NCBI RefSeq assembly: GCF_949628265.1
Contig: NC_088790.1
Span: 12,342,545-12,406,544, forward strand
Origin: Cloeon dipterum
Taxonomy: Eukaryota > Arthropoda > Insecta > Ephemeroptera > Baetidae
Length of the DNA: 64,000 nt
Direction of reading: 5' to 3'
The notes under the pieces: model-generated
Seen by the model: the letters and a program-made list of their open reading frames with translations, nothing else
The model's database searches: none
What the model was told of the DNA's origin: nothing
Translations under genes and position numbers: made by a program
In this document: positions 12,130-24,445 of the stretch, piece after piece
Layout: every line of letters starts with the position of its first letter
Numbering within the stretch: position 1 is the first letter of the stretch

Positions 12130-15100
12130 GCGCCGTCGGCCGTGAAGATGCAGATTTCGGCCGAAAACACGCCAGCCGGTAATTGGGTGCGCGCATCGCG
12201 TGTTTCGCCGCTTTGCTTTACTTCATTCCGACATCTCGCCGAGAAAGATAATTCGCCGCGTAAATGGGTCGGCAAGGCCAAAAGTGCGTTATTTTTCGCA
12301 GCTCATAACTGCTACTGCACCGGAATTTTCGCTTTTGGCCCCTTTGCTCCTCGACTCAATTTATGAATCGGTCTCTTGGATTGAGCGAACACGCGAACTA
12401 AGCTTCCACACTGCAATTTGTCAAAAACGAATCTTGGATTGAATGCTCCCCTCAGAAAGTTAATAGAAAAATATTAAGGAATAGCATCACGTTAAAAAAT
12501 TATTTAATTTCCTGGCTTGCACCGATCCCATTTAGAAATTTGTTCTGTGGAACACATATCAATCATAGAGAAGAAAGGATTCTTGAGCCCCAACGTCTGC
12601 TACAGTCAATGATGCAAAGGTTTGCATTAAACTTATTAAATATTTAATAATTTCTTATTTTAGGATAGATTTTTTGGCGGAGAACACGTTACATATCCAA
12701 TTAATTAGCGTGTTTTCCTGAAGTTTTGCCCTTTCTCACATGATTTTATTTGTATTTGACTTGTGATAACATTAATGCATTATGACAAAGTGTGAGAATA
12801 AATAATAATAATAATTATAAATATTGTTTACGATTCAATTTTCCCGAAACACCTTTCTGAATAACATATTTAATTTATAAGTTTTACAATAATTAAAAAT
12901 TTATTTCAGGATGAAATTAAAAAGTGCTCTGCAAAATATTGTCCAGTCACCTGTCTCGAGCAAAAAAATGTTGTTTTTGTAATATTAACACTCAGTTTTT
13001 GTCTCTCTTTGCTCATTTGGAGCTATATAGTAGACATTGCCCAGTATTTATTTTGTATAACAAATCTCAACTCTCAAAACAACGAGATTATTATGTCTGA
13101 TTATTTAATTTATAGAAATCTCTCCCTCGACTGGTAACTTAACGTTCAGTCAATGAATTTATAGCTTTGTCATGGCGGAAATTTTTGTTGAAATTAGGCA
13201 ATATTTTTCAATGGTTTGAAGAGAAAATAATTCCGCCAGCGCGCCGGCATGTTCCTTATAGCGCAACAGCGATTTTTGTGCCCCTCATTGGCAGGTTCAT
13301 CAGTTGTACTTTTACCTACAAAAATTAGTATCTGTAGGAATTTTATCTGTAAGGAATTTTGAATCCCAAATCCTGAACCTTTAAAATTGGAATTTCACAC
13401 AAGAACCATAATTTCAGTATTCTTCTTTCCATCAAACTTTTTCTCGAAGTCAAATTTTTATTAGACCTATTTTAGAGAATCTGTCAGCCTTATTTTTTTT
13501 ATCAACATTACATATTAAATCTTTAAATTTGTAAAATTATTTTTCTGCACAGTCTTAATTTTCAAGAGTGCAGAGAAAAATCAGCTAGTACAATTTATAA
13601 TCTTGTTCTTAATCAATTGGACGAAATGCGTAATATTTTCATTATTAGAAAGTTTGTAGGCCTGTTTTTGTGTTTACTACGTGGTTGAGTGGAGTATTAA
13701 TAACACTTTGTTGTTAATTGAAGAAAAAGATTTTAATCAAATAGGAGATGCGGTCTATTATGACCCACATGCAAGCAAAAGCTTTTAAATTAGGCGCTAT
13801 GTAGTCGGTTTCACACTTCCTCCTCCTGCTTCTGGCGGATCGATTGGCCAGGCATTAGGGTCATCACTTCTCCTTTGGAAACGAATTTATTTATTTATAA
13901 TTGAAAACTGCGGTTCTGCTGGAAGAGAGTTCTAAAAAATTAGCATTGCTATAAAAGTATTCCACTTAGCCTTGAAAATGACACCCCAGGTGAATTAATA
14001 GGTAATCTAATTACAATAACTAAACAGTTAACTTTTTGGTAGTTAAAATAACTTAATCACGCTATACTTTTAACAATTTACCATTACTTCAAACATTACA
14101 CTGCAGATCAAGAAATGATTTTGAAGTTTCAGTTACCGAAAGAAGACGCGTGAATTATTTAATCTGTAAAAAGTTTTAATTTATATTTTCCCTCAAATAT
14201 TCCATTTTTAATAAAAAGGGCAAGAATTGTCGAATTTTCCCCGTTCCATTGATCGCAGGCCTATATTGTTGAAATCCTAGCATTTGTGCCAGTTAAAAAC
14301 GTTTGCCGCGTCCAATCTTCATGACATCCGTAGGTGGCACTGCGCCGAAGAGATGCGCGCGACAGACGGCGTGACTTACTTGCAATTGCAGCGCACGTTT
14401 GATCCTCTTCTACTTCTCCAGCTGCGCGCGGGTCACGCAGAACACGTCCGTTTGTTGTCAGTGAAATGCAGTCGCACGTAATAAGAATGCAGGGAGTGCA
14501 GCAGTGTAGCGCAGCGAGCAGTGAATGTGTGCCAATGCGGTAAATCTCGGCGTTTATTAGTAAAATGAAAAGTTCCTTCGTCAATGCCAGAAGTAACCGA
14601 TATAAACGGTCGTGAACCCACAGGCAATTACGTTGTTAGTGTATATAAATGTTTGAAAATTGAACTTCTTTGGCAAATAAATAATTATTGCTAAATTACG
14701 GCTGTTTGATTAATAAAGTTTTGATCCTTAATTAAATCATAGTTTTATTACAGGCAAAATACAATACTAACGTATTGGTACAGATTTTGAAACTTTTAAG
14801 AATTGTTATAGTAAGTAGAATTTTGCGTTTAAGAATACACTGATTATTCCGCAAATAACGCAAACACGTCAAATTTATTTAAATAAGTTATTATATTTAG
14901 ACAAAATGTTTCTCTTATGATGATAATAACATTAAGTCTGGTGCCCTTAATTGCTACATTTTTTATATTATATGTATAAGTCTACAAAAACTGATAAGAA
15001 ACCACAGGAAAGGTACCATGAACATTTCTATTTTTATTTATTCTGAATGAGTATTGGATTTTAAAATCTTCAATTTTTCTCACAACAATAATTCTCCTTA

Positions 15101-15680
15101 CATCGAAGAAGCGGGTGTGAAGACAAAGTCAATAAAAACTCGATTTGAAAAGAAGGGAATCAGAAATACTAAATTTCTTCCTTTCATTTTTAATATAGCT
15201 CTAAATTCGTACTAGATTTAAAAATCTAAAATTTCATAAATTTGTCTACAAAATTTGGCTTGGCGCCATAATTTTGTGGTTATTAACTTCTAATGATTGA
15301 CAAAAATAAGCGGTAATGATATTTTAAAAATAATTTTATGGCGTTGACAAAAATTAAAACATCCGTAGTCAATATTAACTGTGTGTCCTATCAGGATAAA
15401 AATAAATAATTTTTTCATCTGCTCTGCTACACAAGTTTACATGTAGAAAACTATCCTTTAAGTTATGCAACCAGCGGCTCAGCTCGGCTTCACGGGTTGA
15501 TGCACTTGGAAAAGCGCGATTATGATTACCAGACATGCAAACAAGTAAACCATATTATTATTTATTAACAAATTCAAGCATATAATCTAGTCTATTTTTT
15601 CGAACTTGGCACGTTTATTTCTTTTCCCAATCATTTCAGTCGAGGGATTGACACAAAATTAACGTTTACACAATGTCAAT
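12130..15680. other. Intergenic, no supported gene
   Basis: Mostly AT-rich with only short, unconnected open frames. A GC-richer block at about 14290-14600 contains several GCGCGC and CACG-type runs and may be regulatory. No tRNA, exon chain or mobile element was recognised. Confidence 0.55.
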
Positions 15681-15786
15681 AAGTAGCATCACTTTTGCTC
15701 AACTGTGCTCCACTTGGCGTGGTGTCCAAAAAGTGCGACTCGCGCGTGCGCCCCCGCACCACAGCCACCCCCTCCGAGAAAGACAC

Positions 15787-15832
15787 TCTCAGTTTCGAGC
15801 ATCAGTTTTCGTCTGGTCCACAGGTCGAAAAC
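15787..15832 (+). promoter_or_regulatory. Initiator-containing promoter of the microprotein gene
   Basis: Two TCAGTT initiator matches (15789-15794 and 15802-15807) lie 25-45 bases before the ATG at 15833, below a GC-rich stretch (15715-15785). No TATA box is seen. This fits a focused, initiator-type insect promoter with a very short 5' UTR, but the start site is inferred. Confidence 0.4.
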
Positions 15833-16763
15833 ATGGCAAAAGGAAAAGGTGAGTCCACAGCATACTTCCCATATCTTCCCAGCAACCTAGCCACTATAGC
15901 CACACCTAAAAATTATCTCGTTTATTGATCGGGATAGTTGTTTAAACATTTTTCTGAACTTTATTGTTGAAAGTGAGAGTCGTGGTGACGCGTTAGCGGT
16001 ACTACGCCGCAACCAATCGAGCCAAAAATTTTATTTTGGCCGTTGGCACTGAACGCGAAAATAGACTCGCGTACGCACAAGGCCCGTCTCACTTTCAGCC
16101 AGGTGAACGAATACGAATACAAATAAAATTTGATTTAAATTGATTTTAAATTTTTTCCAAATAATGGGTACAAATTATTCTAGAATACTGACCAAATGAT
16201 GGATTCGTTTTTAACTCTCTCCGTAGAGGATTTATCGACTAATTAAATTCACATGTTTGATAAGAACAAATTTCCTCTGATACAGAATGTAGTGAAAGTT
16301 AAGAAATCACTCAGTTTAGCCTCAATTTTCTAAACGGGCCTAGTTCATCCAATCAAATTAGAAATGGACGCTCTACAAAACTTAACCTGGGCGGCCATAC
16401 CTTTTAAATCTTGATCTCTTTGTTCTCCTTCTAGTCTCTTTACTTTTGGCTTAGTTTTGAATTTATTTTCTAGGTGGAGGCGGCAAAGCCGATGACGTAA
16501 GTTGACTACCTAACTTATCTCGAGAGCCCGTTGTTAATAAAATTCTGTCAAACATTAAAGCAAAATAAATTATGTATTTAGAAAAAACCTGCGGCTGGCG
16601 GTGCTCCTGCTGCTGGAGCTGCTGCTGGTGGCGGGGCTGCCAAGGGTGGAGACAAGAAAGGAGGTGGCGGTGAAAAGTCTGGAAAGAAAGGTGCTATCAA
16701 AACTACGCCTTAGTTGCATTTTTTTCTCATTATGTAACTGTTGATTTAGGAGGCAAGAAATAA
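15833..16763 (+). CDS. Gly/Ala/Lys-rich microprotein, four exons, 53 aa, function unknown
   Basis: Exons are 15833-15848, 16474-16496, 16582-16690 and 16750-16763, in frame with phases 1, 0 and 1 and standard GT-AG ends (GTGAGT, GTAAGT). The product begins MAKGKGGGGKADDKKP, continues through an Ala/Gly run (AAGGAPAAGAAAGGGAAKGG) and ends with DKKGGGGEKSGKKGGKK. It is strongly basic and low-complexity, with no signal peptide, membrane segment or cysteine. The tiny exons hide it from ordinary open-frame searches. What supports it is phase-consistent splicing, a good start context (AAAACATGG) and an AATAAA at 16866. I recognise no family. A nucleic-acid-binding role would suit the charge but is a guess. 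It lies 1 kb upstream of, and on the same strand as, the CFAP43-like gene. Confidence 0.6.
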
Positions 16764-16865
16764 AGACCGCGCTCTTCAGGGACCAAGAATTCGATTTTAT
16801 CCTCTCATTATTTCGCGGAGCAGTAAAACTGAAAAGCTCCGTTCATCACTAACATTTTCACCGCA

Positions 16866-16871
16866 GCAATA
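16866..16871 (+). terminator. Poly(A) signal of the microprotein gene
   Basis: AATAAA about 100 bases after the TAA at 16761-16763; a second copy follows near 16905. Either would give a short 3' UTR. Confidence 0.55.
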
Positions 16872-17634
16872 AAAAGAAGAATTTTGATTTGTTTAGCATT
16901 TTTACAATAAATTCTCGTTTTGCTGTAATAGCTCATTCTGGTTATTTCGCCCTTAAATTTACCTATTAATTTTGCAATATTGCGAGAATTTTTCTTATTA
17001 CACACAATTCTGCATTATACATCGTAACCCTCTAATGCCTGTTTGAGAAGAATTTATTTTAATAAAAATTAAAAAAATATGAAAAATGGAGAACAAATTT
17101 TAATTAATAATTAACCTAAAATTAGGTTCTTAATAACAGCTAAAATTAAAATATAGAAACGCAGGCCAAGAGTTTCGATTTTTTTGTCGGGGTGCTAGTT
17201 TACATTTAAAAGTACTGAAGCAAAATGTAGCCACTGCAATGTTGTTCTAAATTTCCCAAGTTCAGTTGCTGTATATTTAAAATATATATTGAAGGCCGAA
17301 AGTGGTTTTTCCGCACATTACCTTGAGTCATATACATAATTTCAACTATGAACATTTCATGATGGATTTACTTGCATTTAGATAAACTATTGGGGATCCT
17401 ATTTTGAAATTCTGAAAATCAAATTCAATATATATCTGACCCTGACGTGACCTTGAGGGTAAAAAAACTTCCAAAACATCGCAAACCAACGGTGCCGTTC
17501 TGTGCTGATTCAGCAGAGAACGGCACAGAGATTCAGAGAGAGAATAAAATATATGCGAATTGGCAAAAGAGTTCCATAAATCGTTCTTGTTGAGCCCCAT
17601 ATGCATATATGTATACTTTGCTATCAAACGCGCT

Positions 17635-17656
17635 TTGTTTACGTTGCCTTGGAAAC
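17635..17656 (+). promoter_or_regulatory. FOX site abutting an RFX X-box upstream of the CFAP43-like gene
   Basis: TTGTTTAC (17635-17642, a forkhead site, the reverse of GTAAACAA) is followed with no gap by GTTGCC-TT-GGAAAC (17643-17656). The second element matches the X-box consensus RYYNYY-N(1-3)-RRNRAC at every position. RFX factors, often with FOXJ1, drive ciliary genes through such sites, usually within a few hundred bases of the start. Here the pair sits 110 bases before the ATG of a ciliary gene, which fits well. Which factors bind is inference. Confidence 0.75.
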
Positions 17657-17765
17657 CAAAAAAGCACGTCTCTCAGCAAGAGCTGCCGACCATTGAAGCA
17701 AAAACTAAATCGGGACTCATTTATTCCATCCAGCTAGCTGCAACAACTAATTAAGTTTATTCAAA

Positions 17766-20700
17766 ATGGATATTTTCTCTCAAGTAATTACAAGCTGATT
17801 TGATAAGGCAAAATCCAAGTTTCCGATTTTTCAGCTGGACGTACTGCTTCAAAAGAATTTGGCGCTGCCACCAGACAAAAGACTGCCTTTGGACAAATTC
17901 ATCTTAGACGAGCACCTTTTCGAAGAAAAGCTGCGGCAAGCGGAGGCTGATATCAAACGGGATTGCGTGCAACTGGAAATGGAGGCGGCTGAGCTGGATC
18001 GGGCTGCGAAAACTGTCGTGCAAACTTTCTGGCTGGACATGCATGTTGCGAGTCAGACCATCACGGTTTGAACTGTTTTTTTTTTTGCAAATTGATATAA
18101 CTTTATTTTCCATTGATAGTTTTAACGGTTTTTAATATTTAAAATATTTGTAGTTATCGAGGCATTTCGTCCTAGGTTTTTAAGATGATTATGAGATTAT
18201 GAGACCAAACATTTATATCCACACTGGAATAAGAGTAAATTATATGATGAGTAGTAATATAAACGTGGGTATAGCGTACGGTAGCTATTGGAACAACATT
18301 AAATCGTCCTGGTTTATGTGAATTTTTTCAAAGTCGAATTGTTGCAATTTGAATTTCTAGTTGGCTAAGCAACCTGAGCGAATTTTATTGGATTGTATTA
18401 CATACTTGCTAATGCAAAATATTAAAATATTTTTATTTTGGAAAAATGGTCAGAGTGCAAAAATGTATCTTTTTCTTTTGGTAAAATAGGTTTTTGCGGG
18501 TACCAGACTATAAAATAAGTATTATACTGTTATTGATCTTTAGAAGTAGCAGTAGCACCAACCTGGATACTGTTTTATTAGCACTTAAACTTTTTTGCCC
18601 TTTTATTAGGCATGAATGCAGCTTAGTGCCCTCTTTTTGCATATTTCCTGAAATTAAGTAAACCATGCCTCTAAATTTAATTAATTTATTAATTTCCTCC
18701 TTAAATATTTTAAAATAAATGTCATTTCACAGGGCTTTCTAAACAAAGATTTAGCTATTAGAAACATGCCATTATTGAAAGAGAGCAGTGAGGACAGCGA
18801 GGGGTTCCAGAGAGAGCTGATGAGGAACGAAATGTATGTTTCGGTCACAAGGTTCATCGCATTCAGTCCTTGGGAACTCATGACCGACAGGTTCATTCTT
18901 TGATTTCTGCCATCATTTGAGCCATCTTAAAATTTGCATTGATTTTAAGCGAGCTGGCTGAGAAGCAACACAAAAGCCCGCTCGACTTGCGGAGCTTTAA
19001 GAGCATCGCCGAGGGATTTCAAAAAATGCTCAGCGATGTGGCGCGCAGAGCTTCCGACGTGCAGTCAGGCGCCCCCACCGGCTCCATCACCCGCAGCCTC
19101 CTCAGCCCCGAGCAGTCGCAAGCACTCGCACTGCTTGAAAACTGTGACCAGGAAATTAACGCTCTTTGTGTTTTTGCAAAATTAAAAATGATTCTACTGA
19201 TTTTACGATGGCTACTCCAACAAGTAAAAAATGAGTCTTAACAAGTCGAACAATTGTAAGAATAAAATGAATATCACACGTTTTGGTAATAATAATTGGT
19301 CAAATTCACAAAATCAAAGGAGCATTTAAAAATTATTCATAATGGAGTAAAAAGGGCATGTTCCTCTCATATATTTAATAAAACTTTTGATAAAAAGTTA
19401 AAAATTATTAGCAACTAAACACCGAATTCAGGAAAGAGTTAAACCCCTAAAATATTGATTAGCTCATCCAGGTTCTGTAAATTCAGTTAAAGATATGCCC
19501 TGACTGCAGGTGGAGCTGAATTTGAGCGCTTACGAGGCCACAAAGCATGCCCTGGTGCTGGGCAGGTTGATCCGCGACCTGAAGGCACACTTCAACGAAA
19601 GATTTGAGGCAGTGAAGCAGGAGAGGTGGGCCATCGTTGACGAGTGCGTAGACAAGTTAGACAGCGAGCAACGCGCTCGTCTCGGTGTCTCCCACGACCT
19701 GGACCTGGCGAAAGTGGTTATGATGCAGGAAGAAATCAGGGCCGCACCGCCCAAGGAAGCTGTTACTCTATCCCTGAGCGAGAAGAACTTAAAACGGCTC
19801 GAGGTGACATTTTATTATTTTATTAAAAATCCAAAAATATAAATTTAATTCAAAGGATTTAACAAAAAATCCAGAATTTTACATCAAAGTGAAATTAATA
19901 GTGAAGTGTTATTTAAAAATCAGCAATTTCAAAACATTAAGTCTTTCTATATTGAAAATTAAGTTGTTCAGATATTCTTCCAATCTCTTCAATAACTGAA
20001 AAATACTCGCAGTTAATTGAATTTTGAATTGCACTCACAACACTAAAATTTTAATTATATCCGCTTCAAGGAAAGCCTCTCAAGATTTGACGAACGGCTG
20101 AAATCTTTGCTGAAGTTCCGCATTCAGGTCTGCACGGCCGTGACTCAGGAGGAGCTAAAGGTGGCCCGTATCAAGCTGTGGATTCTGGCGCAGTCGATTC
20201 TGCTGGCCGACGAAACCAAGACTAGGTACGCAAATAAATAAAGCTGGTGGCAAGGCGAGGACCAAAATATCCGTTTTTGGTGCAGGGAGGAATTGAAGGA
20301 GTGTTCGGATGCCGTCGACAAGCTGTCCAAGCGCAAACAGGCGCTGCAGGTCAAGTTTGAAAGAAAACGCCGGCGGCACGAGCGGCTCAAAGCTCAGGAC
20401 AAGCGACAGGATAAAACCTTCCAGCAGCACTTTACGCAGAACACGCCGCCAGCCGTGGTCCAGCAGCTGTCCAAGCTGTACATGTAAGAGAATTATCTGA
20501 TATATTGCCAACCAGAATGGGGCATAGTGTTAAACGAAAAATGAATGAGGAAATCCTAAGGCAGGTCAAATAATGCGTATCCAGATTAAAAAACCTCATT
20601 TTGATCGAATTGAGATCGAATGAAACATTTCTTTGTCAGTGGTTATTATTTGAGAGGAATGGCGATGATGAATGATGATTTCTCATGCAATATATTACAC

Positions 20701-22876
20701 TATTAATTTAATGTTACTGATAATTAAGCAATGATTTTGCTACAAAAATCAAACCCTTTTAATTTGGCTTTGAAACTTGAAATAATGGCGTTTTCTTATA
20801 TCATGTATTGAAAGTTGAACCAAATTTATGAAGAAAATGGAAGTTTTTATTTTTAGTTTTGATTCTGTGTCATATGTCATTTTTGATTCAAAAAATAACT
20901 ATGTGTCAAGAGTTTGTACTTATTTATGCATTTAATTTTGATTCCTCAGCATTTAAATTTCCGCGATTTTGGTCTGACCCTTAAAAGCATTTTTTAACAT
21001 TCCTCTTTTTCTCTTGGCCTTCTGCAGGCGGAGACCAGCCATAAATCTTTCGGCAAGCCAGCTGCGCCTGCTTAACAAAGACTTGCAGCATATCGGTGTC
21101 AAACCAAATGGGCCAGGAGAGGAGACGAAAGCCATCTCGGAGGACGAGTCAGATGAGGACAGCGCCGTGCAGCTCAGGGAGCCCTGCAAACTGTACATGG
21201 CCGCCCTGAAGATCATGGACGTGACCACCAAGAAAGCCAGCGTCGACAACACTGCCTGGCGAACCCTTTGCAAACTCAGGAGGGCCAAGGTTGAGGCAGA
21301 AATAAAGGTTGAGGCATTCCCTGAGAGATGAATCATTACAAAACTGATGAAAATCTTTCAAAATAATTATTTTAGGTCCAAGCAACAGCTCTGGAGTTGT
21401 CGGAAGTGGAGGGCACCCTGGACCAGGTCAACGTTGAACTTGCTGTGGAAAGCACCAGACAAAGTCGTCTGCAGGAAGAACTCGATAGGATTGTGAACAG
21501 AAAAATTACATTATTGCTGGACATTGAAGTAATCTACATTTCTTGTGTGACTGCATATTCTAAAAAATTTCTATTCATTTCACTTGGTTTCAATTGTATT
21601 AAAAAATAGCACGCTGGTTTTATATTTGATTCCGCATAGCTGAAGCAGAAAATCAGTTATTACATGCTTCATAAAATAATCATTTTCCATTCCGATTGTC
21701 TCGCAGTTGCAAATTCTACTGCCGCTCGGCCAGATCGAGGTGACCGACCTTCATGACGCTCAGGTCGTCAACGAGGCTATTTTGGTACCACGAAAGGTAG
21801 TCCACCAGATAAACAACAGAATCAGGGTAAATGCTGGAATTTCTCTTCAAATGAAATATTTCAATTTAAAAAAAGGACGCTGGTGAGGCGAAGAGTATTG
21901 CTTTAGCGAGAGCGGTGCGATTTCGCGAGAGACAAATGCAGATGGCCCACTGGCAGCTGCAGAAGGCCGAATTGCAGCTTCAGCTAGCAAAAGACGAATT
22001 AAAGCATATTGAGAAATTACCAGTGAGAGTGCGAATTTATTTGAAATTTTATTTTCCAACTGCCTCTTTAGATTACAAGCGAAATCAAGCGGTACTTAAA
22101 AGGCAGTCTACAAACATCGAACAGAACCAAGGAAGATGACTCTTACGAAAAGGAACTGCAGAAAAGACGCAAGCGCGAACTGACGGCACAGGTCGCAGAT
22201 CTCCAGGGGCAAAAGCGGCGCCTCCGGGCTGAAAACCTTGAACTGGAGCGACAAATTGAACAGGCGCGACAGCTCGTGCAGCAGCAAAAACCAGAGCAAA
22301 CCACCAATCACCTCTTAATCAATTCAACAAGGTCTGCTTTACAAAATTACAAAAATTAAAATTATTTTCAGCATAATTTGATTTCACTCCCAATAAAAGA
22401 ATAATTTAAAATTTTCTGACATTTACTACATTTTCAAATTTTGAAAGATTAAAAAATCTCATTAGAGATCCATTAACATTCACGTTGCTTCACGCTCTCA
22501 TAGCAGATTTTTTTTCTTAATAATAATACATACGGTCTTCAAATAAATGTTAAAAGATGTCACTTGAGATGGAGTTTATTTGGCAATAATTGTCATGCTT
22601 TCTGAAGTAAAAATGAACAAAGGAAAAAAAATTATGAAAGGTGCGCAGATAAAATCTTCTTTTTGAAATTAGAACTCATCTCAGAAGTTAACAAAATGAA
22701 AAAAAAATATCCACGATGATCTAATGAAATTACTGAATTCAAACAGGTTAGCGAGTGAAAGGAGCAAACTGGAGCGGAAATACCGGGAACAGGAGCATCA
22801 GCTGGAGGAGCTGCGGGAGAAATTGGAAAAGATGAAGATGAGAACCTTTCCGACACTGCTCAGTGTTTCCTTTTAA
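17766..22876 (+). CDS. CFAP43: CFAP43-like axonemal coiled-coil protein, C-terminal half only, 13 exons, 805 aa
   Basis: Exons: 17766-17783, 17835-18065, 18733-18890, 18950-19223, 19510-19803, 20071-20225, 20286-20483, 21028-21307, 21376-21528, 21707-21826, 21876-22022, 22072-22331, 22747-22876. The joined length, 2418 nt, is in frame throughout. The product is almost wholly charged coiled coil. CFAP43/44-family landmarks are a Trp/Met motif after the first helix (FWLDMHVASQ), IRDLKAHFN.RF near residues 250-260, QEELKVARIKL near 350, and VVQQLSKLYMRRP around 440. Those specific to CFAP43 are WRTLCKLRRAKVEAE near 520-535 and a C-terminal KMRTFPTLL. CFAP43 works with CFAP44 at the tether of the inner-arm dynein f head on axonemal doublets. 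Vertebrate CFAP43 is about 1665 residues with N-terminal WD40 repeats; none are found here. The start was chosen because TTCAAAATGG opens a short exon splicing in phase, 110 bases after an X-box. Least certain: the donor at 19223 and the acceptor at 21875. Confidence 0.88.
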
Positions 22877-22889
22877 AATGACACTTGTG

Positions 22890-24440
22890 GCTAATTTTTA
22901 AATTTTTCTTTATTGTGTACCCAACATCACAAACCATTGCGTTCATCAGAAGCAACATCTGAATAATGCTAAACATAGGTTAATAACAAACAATAACAAA
23001 CATGCATTCCTGTGTCCTTGTAGAGAAGCAGTTTTTTTAATTCTTTGGAAATTTTCTTTGTGAAACACCAAAAAAATTAAAACACCGGCTAAACTATAAA
23101 TATTTTGCACCGCCGGAGAGCTATAGGGCCAGTGACTGCGTCCCAATAAAAAACATACAAAACAGCTTACGGCGACTGCCTCAGGGTTTCTTTTCTTTTT
23201 TTTCGGACTTGAAAATCACACATTAGCAGGCCAGCCGAAAGGCGACGTGAAAGTTTGTGGAATGTGACTATGAGATGCGAGTCTGGCTAAGAATTGCTCG
23301 AAATTGCATGAGTCGCGGGGCTCTAGTTTGAGCTTTGAAGTCTACTTGTGGCCTTTGGGCTGCGTTGCTCGGTAGTCAGCGGTTTACACGATTACGTAGT
23401 TTTAGTAATTCTTACATTTTCTGAGAAGAAACACAAGATCGAGGCGAAAAGCAAGGAGGTCAGCCAGCTTACACCTTCCGTGCGTGATTCTTTCTACATA
23501 CAACCATTTCTCATCACTCGAGCTAATCCGAAGAATACGACAAGTGACAAAAGAAAAATTAAGATCTACTTTTTGGTCGAGCTATTAAGTCAAACCAGGA
23601 CGTTGGAAAGTGGTTAGATTCCAGGGAAAGTACAAAACTAGAGTGCGTCAGGGATGGTGGGTGTTGCCTGCGTTTGGGTTGGACAAGGACGAGTAAGGGG
23701 GAACATTCCTGCTGTTTCGGCTCCTTACAAGGGCTGTGTACGAAAAAGCCTCAAGTCTTCAATCTGCAATGATGCCAAATTAAGACATTTTTTCATGGGG
23801 GAATTTGATGCAATGATGGTGACAGGAGAATTTTCTATTGTACAATCCATCATCTAACGTCAAGTTCTAGTATTGAAAATTGAGAGCATACAGGGTGTTA
23901 TTTAATGGCTGCTTCCAAGCATAGGGATTTATTTACTATCTGAACTCAACAAAACGCCATTAGTTAAAATTTGACCATAAACCTCCAGGTTTTTAACAAA
24001 TTATTTAAATTTCAGGAATGATATTCAGCGATTTGTTGTTACCCTGATCAAAATTAACTTTTTGCTTGAGTCTTGACTCATTCAATTTTTTCCTTATTCA
24101 TCAAAATTGAAGCGAAACAAAAATATTTTTTCTCTGAATAGAGTTTTTTGCACAGTGCCAATTCAAAACTGCTGAAATGCATTTCAGGAGCAAAAAATAT
24201 TCCCATTCTCTACAAACAGCAGCAGGATTCAAACAAAATGTGCAACAAGCTTACCAATGGATGATAACAGCTCAAAACATTTGATTTGAATAGAGTCCGT
24301 TGATCTCTGAGATATTCAAATATTTAACAATGATTTAATTTTCAGTCTCTAAGATTTGAATAATTGCATTTTGGAAATACATGAAATGAATTTGGGCCGA
24401 ACAATTTTTCAATGTAATTTTTGCCACACACCTCTTAGGT
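22890..24440. other. 3' regions of two converging genes, no further gene seen
   Basis: This lies between the stop of the CFAP43-like gene and that of AdipoR, which converge. Short open frames here have no family resemblance. The minus-strand signal at 23928-23933 (TTTATT on the plus strand) would give AdipoR a 3' UTR of about 510 bases. Confidence 0.5.
23145..23150 (+). terminator. Candidate poly(A) signal of the CFAP43-like gene
   Basis: AATAAA about 270 bases after the stop at 22874-22876, the first canonical signal downstream on this strand that I noticed. Confidence 0.45.
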
Positions 24441-24445
24441 TCTGT

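Noticed and set aside
20145-20511. Minus-strand frames opposite CFAP43-like exons
   Set aside because: Shadows of the coiled-coil coding strand, running across its introns with no independent support.
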